In this document: piece by piece, positions 1 through 8,244 of the stretch | How positions within the stretch are numbered: the first letter of the stretch is position 1 | How the letters are laid out: each line of letters begins with the position of its first letter | From: Faecalicatena orotica | GTDB taxonomy: Bacteria > Bacillota > Clostridia > Lachnospirales > Lachnospiraceae | Direction: 5' to 3' | DNA length: 64,000 nucleotides | Assembly: GCF_003149245.1 (NCBI RefSeq) | Contig: NZ_QGDL01000011.1 | Location: forward strand, 18,324 to 82,323 | Program-made: the position numbers and the translations under genes | The notes under the pieces: model-generated | What the model was told of the DNA's origin: nothing | The model's database searches: none | What the model saw: the letters and a program-made list of their open reading frames with translations, nothing else

Positions 1-83
1 CCACTGGTATACAATAAACTTTCCGTTAATGTTGTCTTTCCTGCGTCAACGTGAGCCAGAATGCCTATGTTAATTATTTTCAT
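1..83 (-). CDS. tet: Ribosomal-protection tetracycline resistance protein, N-terminus only
   Basis: Only the first 27 codons are in the window. They give an EF-G-like GTPase start with the P-loop AHVDAGKTT, the standard N-terminus of Tet(M)/Tet(O)/Tet(W)/Tet(32) proteins, which release tetracycline from the ribosome by GTP hydrolysis. A strong AGGAGG lies eight bases before the ATG. The visible residues differ from remembered Tet(M) (which has GVLAH) and fit Tet(O), Tet(W), Tet(32) or a mosaic about equally well, so I give no allele. The gene runs leftward out of the window. Upstream it has the promoter, leader peptide and hairpin typical of this family. Confidence 0.93.
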   Translation of the reverse strand, partial: MKIINIGILAHVDAGKTTLTESLLYTS

Positions 84-118
84 GTGATTTTCCTCCTATC
101 AACACCCAAAAAAGGGCA

Positions 119-156
119 TAAAAATACCCAGTGATAAATACTCCTATCACTGGGTA
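119..156 (-). terminator. Attenuator hairpin in the tet leader
   Basis: A perfect 12-bp inverted repeat (125-136 with 145-156) with an eight-base loop is followed on the minus strand by five T residues, directly before the tet ribosome site. It corresponds to the terminator of the attenuation leader known for tet(M) of Tn916. A second pairing in the leader, between the GGTATTCTTAAA of the leader peptide gene and TTTAAGAATAC at about 210-222, could form a competing structure. Confidence 0.85.
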
Positions 157-307
157 AATAACTCCAATAGCCCCAAAACACTTATATGTTTTCGGGCATA
201 TAAAATTACATGATAAAAGTATTCTTAAACTGGGTACAAAAAACTAAGCCCCATATTAAAAGTGAAACGGGACTGCTACTTTTTGTTCCCACTATCAAAT
301 TGACAGT

Positions 308-331
308 TTATTTAAGAATACCTTGCCGCAT
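308..331 (-). CDS. tet leader peptide MRQGILK
   Basis: A seven-codon reading frame lies 225 bases upstream of the tet start, with AAGGAG nine bases before its ATG. The same short peptide gene stands in the Tn916 tet(M) leader, where slow translation under tetracycline is proposed to let transcription pass the downstream hairpin. Here the sequence shows the peptide, its ribosome site and the complementary stretches. Regulation by attenuation is inferred from the known system. Confidence 0.75.
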   Translation of the reverse strand: MRQGILK

Positions 332-363
332 ATTTATTAACTCCTTGTATAATACTGAATCTA

Positions 364-392
364 ATTATATTCCTTAACCCTTTATTTGTCAA
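364..392 (-). promoter_or_regulatory. Consensus sigma-A promoter of tet
   Basis: TTGACA (387-392, complement) and TATAAT (364-369, complement) are both perfect and separated by exactly 17 bases. The start point should fall near 357, giving a leader of about 275 bases with the short peptide gene and the attenuator hairpin. Confidence 0.9.
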
Positions 393-404
393 GCTGACAA
401 ACTA

Positions 405-436
405 AAGCAGAAAAAGCGGCAGGATTTCCCCCTGCC
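405..436 (-). terminator. Terminator after tnpV
   Basis: GGCAGG (418-423) pairs with CCTGCC (431-436) and is followed on the minus strand by a T-rich stretch (complement of 408-415). It lies just after the tnpV stop codon and before the tet promoter, so it separates the two transcripts. Confidence 0.7.
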
Positions 437-449
437 ACTAATCATCTGT

Positions 450-824
450 TTATGCAAAAATAATTTCCTTTTCCACAATCTCCCTCGCACAAGCCCTTAT
501 GTTATTGAGGCATCCTGTCCATTCTAAGGCGTTTTCTGCCTTTAGCTGTTCCGTTATGCCCTGTGCCTGTTTCATACCCTCTATGAGCCTTTCAAAGCGT
601 TCCTGTGCCTGTCTGTTGATGTCGGCAAGGTAGGCGTTTAGCCTGCCGCTTGTAAGAAGATTGGTGTATGTAACTTTACGGTACTGTTTTAGATAATCTA
701 AATGCCGTTGCCCCCAGATGCCTATTGCCTGTTCTTCTTCGGCGGGTACAGTTAAGCACGGTATCAAATAATCCCCTTGCCTTTCGTATTTGCCGCCCAG
801 TTCCTCAAATAATGATTTTGCCAT
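450..824 (-). CDS. tnpV: TnpV-family transposon protein, copy 1
   Basis: A 124-residue protein of the TnpV family, small proteins of unknown biochemical role found on Tn4451-like transposons and clostridial conjugative elements. Conserved features are P-x-L-x-x-P near residue 25, YLKQYRK, NLLTSG and the C-terminal NNIR-x-x-A-x-EIV followed by IIFA. It aligns along its length with the second copy nested in the helicase gene at 22758-23111. No convincing ribosome site precedes the ATG, and the start abuts a truncated SLOG-type gene on the opposite strand, so the 5' flank looks like an insertion or recombination junction. The product is probably real; its function is unknown. Confidence 0.85.
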   Translation of the reverse strand: MAKSLFEELGGKYERQGDYLIPCLTVPAEEEQAIGIWGQRHLDYLKQYRKVTYTNLLTSGRLNAYLADINRQAQERFERLIEGMKQAQGITEQLKAENALEWTGCLNNIRACAREIVEKEIIFA

Positions 825-1043
825 TCGATAATATATCCCGATGGATTTGAAAAATACAATTTCAAATCAGCCATTCCCGCAAGAAACAGATATATGGTGG
901 ATAATTCCAGCTATGCAATCTGTTTCGTCACTCATTCTTGGGGCGGTGCTGCCAAGACTTATGAGAGAGCCAAGAAGAAAAAACTCAAAATAATCAACTT
1001 AGGAGTAAAAGAGGATGGGGAAAGAAAGAGTGATATTCAGTAA
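825..1043 (+). pseudogene. 3' fragment of a SLOG/DprA-like nucleotide-binding protein
   Basis: An open frame without a start codon begins exactly at the tnpV start boundary and ends with TAA at 1041-1043. It encodes about 72 residues containing ARNRYMVDNS, a GGA/T stretch (WGGAAKTYERA) and a basic end (KIINLG). These are the last strands of a Rossmann-type SLOG domain (YspA/DUF1273-like), as in small cytosolic proteins suggested to bind nucleotide ligands. The N-terminal half, including the first nucleotide-binding loop, is missing. I read it as a gene cut by acquisition of the tnpV/tet segment. Its end overlaps the next gene by 29 bases, which suggests an ancient two-gene operon. Confidence 0.6.
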
Positions 1044-1473
1044 TCGGTTTGACCGACCGACGCTTGAACAAATTGAAGAAGAAATGAAAAAAGAGAATTA
1101 CGATGATAACGAAAACTTGATGTCAGCAGAAGAATTTCTTGATTTTATGAAGAAAAACAGAAGGACTATCCCCAATGAAAGGCGTATAGCTAATAAAGAT
1201 AAATTTATTTGGGCAGTCCGTGAGTTATCAGAAACCTATGAAATTGACGCAGATTTGATAGAGGACGATGACGGATATACCGCATCTCTCTATATGAACT
1301 ATGCTTCATATAATGGATATATAAAGAAACTGCTGGGACTTATTTTTATCCTGTCCGACGACTTTTCTATGTTCAAAGCAAAAGATAATAGAGACAGCGA
1401 TTTGTTGATGTGTTTTACTTATCACACGCACAATGTCTATCTGAAAGATAGAGAAATAACTGATTTTGAATAA
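1015..1473 (+). CDS. Hypothetical acidic protein (152 aa) downstream of the SLOG fragment
   Basis: I do not recognise this family. The protein is 152 residues long, soluble and acidic, with an N-terminal helical segment rich in Glu/Lys and a possible small globular domain after residue 60. It has no signal peptide or membrane span. The ATG is preceded by AGGAG (1001-1005) and overlaps the 3' end of the SLOG remnant by 29 bases. It is one of the few plus-strand genes of the element and has its own T-rich terminator. With its upstream partner truncated and no promoter evident, it may be poorly expressed. Confidence 0.6.
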   Translation: MGKERVIFSNRFDRPTLEQIEEEMKKENYDDNENLMSAEEFLDFMKKNRRTIPNERRIANKDKFIWAVRELSETYEIDADLIEDDDGYTASLYMNYASYNGYIKKLLGLIFILSDDFSMFKAKDNRDSDLLMCFTYHTHNVYLKDREITDFE

Positions 1474-1480
1474 TGTACTT

Positions 1481-1513
1481 GATGGCTACTCAAACGAGCA
1501 GCCATCTTTTTTT
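1481..1513 (+). terminator. Rho-independent terminator after the 152-aa gene
   Basis: GATGGCT...AGCCATC with an inner CTC/GAG pairing (1481-1506) is followed by seven T residues that run into the CHAP gene stop on the other strand. It ends plus-strand transcription before the convergent conjugation genes. The hairpin may also act on the minus strand, but without a T run there. Confidence 0.85.
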
Positions 1514-3221
1514 AATATGCCGGAATACCGTATCCGTAGATAACTGAGCTTCCAACAGGATATGTTTTGGTTCTGCAAGTGTCGCCTGAGTTGCCCTCGA
1601 CGGTATAGACTGTACCGTTTTCGCATTTCTGTACGATTCCGGTGTGGTCTGTCACACCGTCGCCCTCCCAGTCAAAGAAGATGATTGTACCGGGCGAAGG
1701 TTCATACGAACCGTCTGCCCATTGTCCTCGGTCTCTGAACCATTGAACGCCGTTTACACAGCCGGCATACTTCGGAATAATACCGGCGTCGATATATCCG
1801 CACTCGTTGGCACACCAAGAAACGAAGCAGGCACACCATTCTACACGGGAGTCAAATCCGTACCAAGACCAGTAAGGCTGACCGCCTACATTACCAACCT
1901 GAGACAGAGCAACCGTAACGATTTGGTCGTCGCTGTATCCGATACCGTAAAGCACCTGCGACCATAGCTGATTGTTTTCGTCCTTTAGTAGCTCAGCAAG
2001 ATAATCTTTCTGCTCCTGAGTAAAGCCGTACATAGCCGCCATTTCATCAACGGTCTTGTGCGATACCGTGATATACAGGAATGTTTCGGTTACTGTGGTT
2101 TCAGTCTGTACGATGTTGCCGTGTCCGTCGTCGCTTTCCTCGATTTCGGTATGGGTTTTTGATTCCGTTCGGGAAGAAATATCGTTCATTTCCCAAAAAA
2201 TATCCGACAGTAGCCGCTTCTTGGTTTCATCAACCGTAGCAACCTCCATCGGATTGTCGGGGTCGGTATTCACTTTAACAGAATAGACCGCAAGAACCTC
2301 TTTCCACACAGCTCGGCTTCCGCTCATTTCAAGCACATCATAGCTTACGGAATTCTTTTCCTGTTCCAGTCGGTCATCATATTCCTGATTGATTTCCTGA
2401 ACGACTGTCTGCATTGACATTCCCGTGCCGGAATCTTCTCCTGAAAAGAAGATACCGAACACAGAACCCGCAATCAGAGCTACAAGGCATAGAACAATAA
2501 TAACTACCACCGCAACCCAGCCGCCGGCAGCGATAGCGGCAACAAGACCTTTTACCGCCGCTATGATTGCTTTTACTGCGGCAACGGTGGCTTTGGCTGC
2601 GGCTTTAATCGTAGCGGCTGTTGCTTTGGCTGTGGCTTTTGCCGCCTGTACCGCTTTCTGCGAAGCCTTAACCGTCGCCTGAGTTGTTTTCTGTGCCGCT
2701 TTCGCCGCTTGCTGGCTTGTCTTTATCGCCGTCTTTGCAGTCTGTTCAGCCGTCTTAACTGATTTCTGTGCGGTTTTTGTTGCTTCTTTTCCGGCAAACT
2801 TAATGGTTTTCTTTCCGGAGGAAGTGGCAGACTGCTTTATGGTCTTTTCCGCCTTGTCAACAGTCTTAATCGCAGAGCTTGTGTTATGCGAAGCCTGTTT
2901 TCGTAAAGACTGCTCGGCTCGCTGCTGCTTGAAACGCTGAATACCGTCCTTTGCGGTGCGGATATTCTCTTTTGTGGTTTCAAGTCCTTTTCGTCCCACC
3001 TTGTCAAACACATAAGCACCATCGTGAACCACCTCGTCAATACCGCTTTCCAGCTTATCGGAAGCGTATTCCTCGGCTGAACTGCTGTTGGCATTTACCG
3101 ACCGCTCTGCCTTTTCTTTTGTTGCGATATACGCCTGCTTCATTCGTTGGGTTGCAACGGCAGCCTTATCTATGGTTCGTATCGTACCTTTTGCATTGTC
3201 CTTCGTTTTAATATCAGCCAT
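1512..3221 (-). CDS. CHAP-domain peptidoglycan hydrolase of the conjugation apparatus
   Basis: 569 residues. The first 230 are cytoplasmic, basic and strongly Ala/Lys/Thr-rich, with many near-repeats such as [10 protein letters not shown] that should form long helices. One membrane span lies at about 233-260. An extracellular linker and a C-terminal CHAP domain follow. The CHAP active-site Cys is in EWCACF (about residue 463), His in DHTG (about 526), and an EGNS motif near 542 fits the third catalytic position. Such enzymes open the cell wall for the mating channel (Tn916 Orf14-type role). AAGGAGGG precedes the ATG. It is the last gene of the transfer operon, after virB4 and the sortase. The family and topology are clear; the function of the repeats is unknown. 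Confidence 0.88.
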   Translation of the reverse strand: MADIKTKDNAKGTIRTIDKAAVATQRMKQAYIATKEKAERSVNANSSSAEEYASDKLESGIDEVVHDGAYVFDKVGRKGLETTKENIRTAKDGIQRFKQQRAEQSLRKQASHNTSSAIKTVDKAEKTIKQSATSSGKKTIKFAGKEATKTAQKSVKTAEQTAKTAIKTSQQAAKAAQKTTQATVKASQKAVQAAKATAKATAATIKAAAKATVAAVKAIIAAVKGLVAAIAAGGWVAVVVIIVLCLVALIAGSVFGIFFSGEDSGTGMSMQTVVQEINQEYDDRLEQEKNSVSYDVLEMSGSRAVWKEVLAVYSVKVNTDPDNPMEVATVDETKKRLLSDIFWEMNDISSRTESKTHTEIEESDDGHGNIVQTETTVTETFLYITVSHKTVDEMAAMYGFTQEQKDYLAELLKDENNQLWSQVLYGIGYSDDQIVTVALSQVGNVGGQPYWSWYGFDSRVEWCACFVSWCANECGYIDAGIIPKYAGCVNGVQWFRDRGQWADGSYEPSPGTIIFFDWEGDGVTDHTGIVQKCENGTVYTVEGNSGDTCRTKTYPVGSSVIYGYGIPAY

Positions 3222-3261
3222 ACAATCCCTCCTTCCTATGCAGGCTGAACCACCTGTTGTG

Positions 3262-4032
3262 TTATTCGTTAATGAGCTTCGCCACTACAACAAGTCTGCC
3301 GTTTGTCCGGGAATACTCACAGGTGGAAAGGGTCAGGATCTTGTCGCCGTATTCGGCGGTTACGCCGATATCGTAAAGCGACAGTTCCTTGCACTTCTCT
3401 ACATAGGCAGTGAAATCCTCGGCGGTCTCCGCATTAACGAACTGATAGTATTTGAAGCTATCGGGACTGTCCGTATAAACCACGGTTTTGAACACGGCAA
3501 TCACTTCATAGGTCTGTCTGTCGGTCAGCGTATCAAAGGATATTGTTTTGTGCTTTTCCCAAAAGCTCTTGTCCTTAAATTTCATAAGACCGGCGAACAT
3601 AGAGCCGTCGTTCATATGATGACCGTAGATGATGATATTGTCGCTTGGAAGCTCCATATCGCAGTTTTCCTGAACATAAGGACAGCCGTAGTCGGTGTAT
3701 GCCTTATCAAATCCGTGTTTCAGGTAGAAGTTCGGATTGTCCTTTGACTGCATAACGGGATAATTGATTTTTGTGTCCTCAACCTTAATCCAGCCGACCA
3801 TATCGTTGTTTTGCAGATAAAGCTCCTGATACTCCGGGATAAAGGTTTTTTCTTCGGAGTAGTTCATCGGCTCTTTGGTTTCTTCAGGCTCGGTCTCCAC
3901 AACCTCAATCAGATTGTCGTACATCTCAGCCTGCTTTGCAGAGTCGCAATAGTGCTTGATGAGAAAACCTGAGCTGACGGCAAATACAATGCTGAAAGCA
4001 CAGATTATGGCAATATAGATTTTGTTTTTCAT
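3262..4032 (-). CDS. srtB: Class B-type sortase
   Basis: A membrane-anchored cysteine transpeptidase of about 256 residues. It has an N-terminal membrane anchor (residues 5-25), catalytic His in IIYGHH (about 138), Cys in LSTCEYS (about 238) and Arg in NGRLVVV (about 246), all present. The pattern is that of sortase B. I chose the ATG at 4032 because AAAGGA stands just upstream; the ATG at 4050 has no ribosome site. It lies between virB4 and the CHAP gene, like the SrtB genes of other clostridial ICEs. A likely substrate is the SpaA/thioester adhesin encoded about 22 kb away, although that protein carries an LPxTG-like TPKTG signal. Alternatively it may modify the mating apparatus. Confidence 0.9.
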   Translation of the reverse strand: MKNKIYIAIICAFSIVFAVSSGFLIKHYCDSAKQAEMYDNLIEVVETEPEETKEPMNYSEEKTFIPEYQELYLQNNDMVGWIKVEDTKINYPVMQSKDNPNFYLKHGFDKAYTDYGCPYVQENCDMELPSDNIIIYGHHMNDGSMFAGLMKFKDKSFWEKHKTISFDTLTDRQTYEVIAVFKTVVYTDSPDSFKYYQFVNAETAEDFTAYVEKCKELSLYDIGVTAEYGDKILTLSTCEYSRTNGRLVVVAKLINE

Positions 4033-4069
4033 AGGTGTTTCCTTTCTCATTTACAGAATAGGGCAAGGG

Positions 4070-6403
4070 TTATGCACCCTCGCCCGGTTTGGTTGTCATC
4101 AGCTTATACAGCTTCGTATTCTTCGGGAACTTATTTGCAAACGGCACAAGCGAACTGCCGACCTTAATCAGTCCGTGTCCTGCGTCAACATTCGTGATAT
4201 ATGAAAGCTGGAGGTCGGAAATGTTAAGGAGCTTGGCAAGCTCAATTCTGTCGGTTGACGCCTGATTGAGCATAATCAAAAACTCGCTGTTTGCAAGCAT
4301 AGTTCTTGCCGTATGGCTCTGTAAAAGGTCGTCCACATTCTGCGTAATGCCGGTGGCATAAGCACCGTACTTTCTTACACGCTTCCAAAGAGTAAACAGG
4401 AAGTTTGCGGAGTATTCGTGCTGGAACAGGAGGTAGATTTCATCAATGAAGATGAAAGTCTGCTTACCTTTTGCACGGTTCTGTGTAATACGGTTCAGGA
4501 TAGAGTCGAGGACGACAAGCATACCGATAGGCATAAGCTGTTTGCCGAGGTCAAGAATGTCATAACATATAAGTCGGTTATCCGTATCAACATTGGTCGG
4601 CTTTGCGAAGGTATTCAAAGAGCCGTGTGTAAACAGCTCAATAGCAAGGGCGATTTCCTTTGCTTCCGGCTCGTCCTGTTTCAGAAGCTCCGCACGGAAA
4701 TCCTGCAAGGTAGGAACAGTACCGGTATATCCTCTCTGCTGATAGTCTCGGTAAACGCTCGCCGTACAACGGTCAATGATAGATTTCTGCTTTGCTCCGA
4801 GGTTTGTGCCGCCGATAAGCTGTTCGCAAAGGGACATAATGAACTCGGATTTCAGGATTACCGGGTTTGCTCCGTCGCCGTATTCCTTGTTCATATCCAT
4901 TGCATTGATATGGCTCGGTGAAGTAGCGGAAATATTGATGATTTCGCCGCCGAGAGCCTTTACAAGCTGAGAATACTCTCGCTCCGGGTCGATGATAATA
5001 ACATCTGCGTTGGAGGAAAGAATGATGTTTTCAATCTCTCCCTTTGCCGCAAAGGATTTACCGCCGCCGGATACGCCGAGGATAAAGGAATTACCGTTGA
5101 GTAGCTGCCTGCGGTCGGCGATAATCATATTTTTGCTGATAACATTCTGACCGTAGTAAATGCCGTTTTCGTGGTAAATGTCCTGAACCCTGAAGGGAAT
5201 AAAGACAGCAAGGCTTTCTGTGGTAAGGGTTCTGAATGCGTCAATCTTGCGTGTTCCAAAGGGCATAGCCGTATTCAGTCCGTCCATCTGCTGATACTTG
5301 AGAACCGCAAACTGGCACAAATGCTTTCTTGCAGTCGTAAGCAGAGCTTCGGTGTCGTTATCAAGCTGTTCTTTGGAGTCCGCAGTATGAACCATAGTGA
5401 GTACAGCGAACATCATTCGCTGATCACGAGTGGTAAGGTCATCAAGGAACTCCTTCATTTCCTTTTTCTGCTGTTCCATATCATACGGAACGGTAGCGGA
5501 AAAGTTATTGTTCTGATTCTGCTTTCTCTGCCAGTTGGTTATATTCGTCTCAACCCCAAGCAGTCTGCTCTCTGCTTCTCGCACCGCTTCATCGGTCGGA
5601 ACGGGTACAATGTCAATAGACATCATCAGGTTGCGGTTCAGGTCGGTAAGCTCGGCTACCATACTGTCCTTGATATAGGAAGCGTACTCACGAAGAAAAA
5701 GGACTCTCCCGTAACGGTTTCCCATTTTGAAGTAGTCCTTTTCAAATTCCATTGTATCCGGGCAAACATAATCTTTGAAATCGTGTCCCTTTTTTCTCGT
5801 TTCCTTAATATTGAAGTGGTAGGCGGTTTCCTCCCCGACACGGAAGAAATCGTGGACAATTCTCAACCTCTCATCGGTTTCAAGCTCCACACATTTACTT
5901 CCGAGTCTTGCAAAGTGGGCAATCAGGTCAGCGCCGACACGGGCAAAATAGGTTCTTGCGTCCTCCACGCTCTTTTTGTTGATAGAGATAGTAACATACT
6001 TATCCTGAACGATGGCATTTGCACCGGTCGCCTTGTCGAGAAGCATTTTGTTATATTCCTCTCGGTAAACATCAAGCTCATCGCCGGTTTCGGGGATAAG
6101 AATGGTTTTCTCAAAGTCCAAACGGTTAAGCCGTCTGTTGTTGATAGTCAGCTTTGTAGTAGCTCCGCTGTCAAGAGAGTTGAGAAGCTCGGAGTATTCA
6201 AGGAACATTGCTTCCTTGTCCTCACGGCTTGCTACGGCAAAGTTAATATCCGTGAACTTGAAGCTCTTGGAATACTTGTCCTTGCCCACACGGAAAATAC
6301 CGTCGTCATAAATGGCGGTAATGGGAATACAATCCTGTACGCCCTTTGGTACTACAAACTTTTCTTTGTCCTGCTTTAACAGGTTTGTAAGGGTTTTAAT
6401 CAT
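4070..6403 (-). CDS. virB4: VirB4/TraE-family conjugation ATPase
   Basis: 777 residues with Walker A GVSGGGKSF at about residue 445 and Walker B FIFIDEIYLLF at about 657, plus the long N-terminal region typical of VirB4. This cytoplasmic ATPase docks on the inner membrane complex and powers assembly and substrate transfer of the type IV secretion system. The start overlaps the end of the PrgI gene by eight bases, and GGAGG lies 12 bases before the ATG, so the two genes are probably translationally coupled. The protein is complete, with no disrupted motifs. Confidence 0.95.
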   Translation of the reverse strand: MIKTLTNLLKQDKEKFVVPKGVQDCIPITAIYDDGIFRVGKDKYSKSFKFTDINFAVASREDKEAMFLEYSELLNSLDSGATTKLTINNRRLNRLDFEKTILIPETGDELDVYREEYNKMLLDKATGANAIVQDKYVTISINKKSVEDARTYFARVGADLIAHFARLGSKCVELETDERLRIVHDFFRVGEETAYHFNIKETRKKGHDFKDYVCPDTMEFEKDYFKMGNRYGRVLFLREYASYIKDSMVAELTDLNRNLMMSIDIVPVPTDEAVREAESRLLGVETNITNWQRKQNQNNNFSATVPYDMEQQKKEMKEFLDDLTTRDQRMMFAVLTMVHTADSKEQLDNDTEALLTTARKHLCQFAVLKYQQMDGLNTAMPFGTRKIDAFRTLTTESLAVFIPFRVQDIYHENGIYYGQNVISKNMIIADRRQLLNGNSFILGVSGGGKSFAAKGEIENIILSSNADVIIIDPEREYSQLVKALGGEIINISATSPSHINAMDMNKEYGDGANPVILKSEFIMSLCEQLIGGTNLGAKQKSIIDRCTASVYRDYQQRGYTGTVPTLQDFRAELLKQDEPEAKEIALAIELFTHGSLNTFAKPTNVDTDNRLICYDILDLGKQLMPIGMLVVLDSILNRITQNRAKGKQTFIFIDEIYLLFQHEYSANFLFTLWKRVRKYGAYATGITQNVDDLLQSHTARTMLANSEFLIMLNQASTDRIELAKLLNISDLQLSYITNVDAGHGLIKVGSSLVPFANKFPKNTKLYKLMTTKPGEGA

Positions 6404-6761
6404 TGTTCTTATAAGCCTCCTTCTGTTTTTGTTCGATTGTCGGTTTCATCAATTCGTAATAGGTGTTGGTGGAATGAAAGACCAGCTTTTTCGGCATAAG
6501 GAACTCGGACTTTATCCACGCCCATATAAATTTCTCAGCCGTCATTCCGTTGTATTTCACAAAGCCGAGAGCCGCAAAAGGGGCAGCTCCCAAAATGCAC
6601 ACCCACGATACGGTTTCTGTTCCGAGGTACGGTTTTAGGAGGAAGTAAAGTCCTACCGCTACCGCACAGGCGAGGACAGAAAAAATGAACTGTCTGAGCG
6701 ACAGTCCAAAAAACATTGACTCTGTGTAATTTCGTATCTCTCGGTTAATTTTGACTTCCAT
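6396..6761 (-). CDS. prgI: PrgI-family membrane protein
   Basis: 121 residues with two membrane spans near the N-terminus (about 23-45 and 50-70), then a soluble tail with the conserved TAEKFIWAW. PrgI proteins are small inner-membrane components of Gram-positive type IV secretion, always next to the VirB4 ATPase as here. AAAGGAG stands eight bases before the chosen ATG. The stop of the upstream Cys-rich gene overlaps this start (TGATG), a sign of coupling. Confidence 0.9.
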   Translation of the reverse strand: MEVKINREIRNYTESMFFGLSLRQFIFSVLACAVAVGLYFLLKPYLGTETVSWVCILGAAPFAALGFVKYNGMTAEKFIWAWIKSEFLMPKKLVFHSTNTYYELMKPTIEQKQKEAYKNND

Positions 6762-6946
6762 CAAAAGCTCCTTTCTCTGCGATATGCTTGTTTTGCGTGA
6801 CGGATTTCATCAGAGCAGACGCAGGTGTCCGCAAGGCAAATTACATTGCCGTTTTTCTTTCCTCCGTAATACACACAATATTTGCAGTCGCAGTCGGCAG
6901 GCGTATAGCCCTGCCATCTATCGTTATTATTCTTGTTTTTCTTCAT
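6761..6946 (-). CDS. Small Cys-rich protein between virB6 and prgI
   Basis: 61 residues, very basic, with seven cysteines arranged as C-x-C-x2-C, then a single Cys, then C-x4-C-x-C (positions about 19-43). This suggests a small metal-binding knuckle. GGGAGG is seven bases before the ATG, and the stop overlaps the prgI start, so it is part of the transfer operon. I do not know a characterised homologue. A regulatory or assembly role is only a guess from position. Confidence 0.75.
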   Translation of the reverse strand: MKKNKNNNDRWQGYTPADCDCKYCVYYGGKKNGNVICLADTCVCSDEIRHAKQAYRRERSF

Positions 6947-6960
6947 CAGAGAACCTCCCG

Positions 6961-7797
6961 TTATAAGCCCATCATTTCACGGATAATTCGGTCGCTCATC
7001 TTAACCGCACCGACAAGCACAAGCATATTGAATACCAGTTCGCCGATATATGCCCATACCTGAGTAACGGCTGCTGCGTCAGGGTTCACTACCGGCGGCG
7101 TAGAAGCAAATAGGGAGAAGATAATACAAGCAAGTACAATTACGGCTCCCTCAAGCAAAACAGCACAGTAGCTCTTTATAAAGCTCTTACCCACATTCTG
7201 CGACGGTTCTCCGGCAAAAGTGGAAAGCGGTATCGGAGCGAGAGCCGTGTACATATACAGCTTGAAAAATCGTCCGTACACCGTCATTATCATAATGAAC
7301 GACAAGACCGTGATAAACAGTCCGCCGATAAGAGTAACCGCCCACAATGGGATACTCTCAAAAAATCCGCAGCTTTCAATGGTTGTTACCATTTCAGCAG
7401 GTAAGGTTGTTTGATTGGGTGTACCAAATCCCGCAGATGTCATAATGGTTGAAATCGTACCTTGTACGATGTTGAACAGGGCAAGCATAAGCTCCAGCCC
7501 GTAGGTAATCACACCTTTGGCGATGGCAAAGCGGATAAACAGCTTTAATGCGTGTTCCGGTTTCTTTACATCGGTAAAACTTCCGCAGGTGCGAACCACA
7601 CCGACAACAAAAAACAGAACGAGTAAGGCAAGACCGATAGCCTGAACCGCTCCGTTGATATTCACCATTACCGACCAAATACTGCCGCCTTTGAACTCCT
7701 GCGGCGAAGTGGTTAGCAACTGCCATATTTCCGATAGCTTGCTGTTCCAAGTTTCAAGGGCATTTTCGAGGTTCTGAACTACCCAGTTATCACTCAT
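6961..7797 (-). CDS. VirB6/TrbL-like membrane protein (CD1112 family)
   Basis: 278 residues with a long N-terminal amphipathic part and about six membrane spans (near 50-70, 85-115, 150-185, 215-235, 250-270). Its gene position between Maff2 and PrgI matches the VirB6/TrbL-like proteins of C. difficile CTn elements. VirB6 forms the polytopic core of the inner-membrane channel. AAGGAGG nine bases before the ATG gives a clear start. The gene is followed by the Cys-rich small gene with 14 bases between. Confidence 0.88.
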   Translation of the reverse strand: MSDNWVVQNLENALETWNSKLSEIWQLLTTSPQEFKGGSIWSVMVNINGAVQAIGLALLVLFFVVGVVRTCGSFTDVKKPEHALKLFIRFAIAKGVITYGLELMLALFNIVQGTISTIMTSAGFGTPNQTTLPAEMVTTIESCGFFESIPLWAVTLIGGLFITVLSFIMIMTVYGRFFKLYMYTALAPIPLSTFAGEPSQNVGKSFIKSYCAVLLEGAVIVLACIIFSLFASTPPVVNPDAAAVTQVWAYIGELVFNMLVLVGAVKMSDRIIREMMGL

Positions 7798-7870
7798 CTG
7801 TTTGCACCTCCTTTAAGATTAGGGGCATACCTGAAATGCCAGGTATGCCCCGTTTGATAACTGTGTTCTC

Positions 7871-8230
7871 TTAGCCGGTAATAAGGGTCAGGATTTCCTT
7901 TGCAAAGGTAATGATGATACCGCCCGCAAGAGTCAGGAAACCGTTGGCTCTCTGAGACGGGTCGTGAGACTTCAAAGAGAGACCGACCTGAACGATACCG
8001 AAGCCAAGCAGTATAAGACCGATGGCACGGATAAGACCGAAAATGAAATCGGACAGATTGTTGACTACGGTAATCGGGTCGCTGGCGGCAAAAGCGGTAA
8101 CGCTCATGCCGCAAACAAGAGTTGCTGCTGCGATTACGGCGCAGTAAGCACGGAAGCCTTTCTGAACCTTTCCAGTCATAGGCAGCTTCTGAGTAGTTTT
8201 CTTTTCGTTGTTCTTCTTAAAAATGTTCAT
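7871..8230 (-). CDS. Maff2-family membrane protein, possible pilin-like VirB2 analogue
   Basis: 119 residues with a basic N-terminus, a first hydrophobic segment ending in AFAA (about 30-49, signal-peptide-like), and a second and third hydrophobic stretch (about 62-82 and 98-115). Maff2 proteins are found in nearly all ICEs of this family, between VirD4 and VirB6. Size and topology resemble VirB2/TrbC pilins, but that role is inference. GGAGG eight bases before the ATG supports the start. Confidence 0.85.
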   Translation of the reverse strand: MNIFKKNNEKKTTQKLPMTGKVQKGFRAYCAVIAAATLVCGMSVTAFAASDPITVVNNLSDFIFGLIRAIGLILLGFGIVQVGLSLKSHDPSQRANGFLTLAGGIIITFAKEILTLITG

Positions 8231-8244
8231 TGTGTTTTCCTCCG

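Noticed and set aside
1-83. Naming the tetracycline gene tet(W), tet(O) or tet(32)
   Set aside because: Only 27 N-terminal codons are visible and these are shared or nearly shared by several alleles and mosaics.
3088-3747. 219-codon plus-strand frame across the CHAP and sortase genes
   Set aside because: It spans the junction of two clear minus-strand genes in antisense and shows no protein family features.
5171-6379. 402-codon plus-strand frame opposite virB4
   Set aside because: Antisense shadow of the well-supported VirB4 ATPase; no motif or ribosome site.
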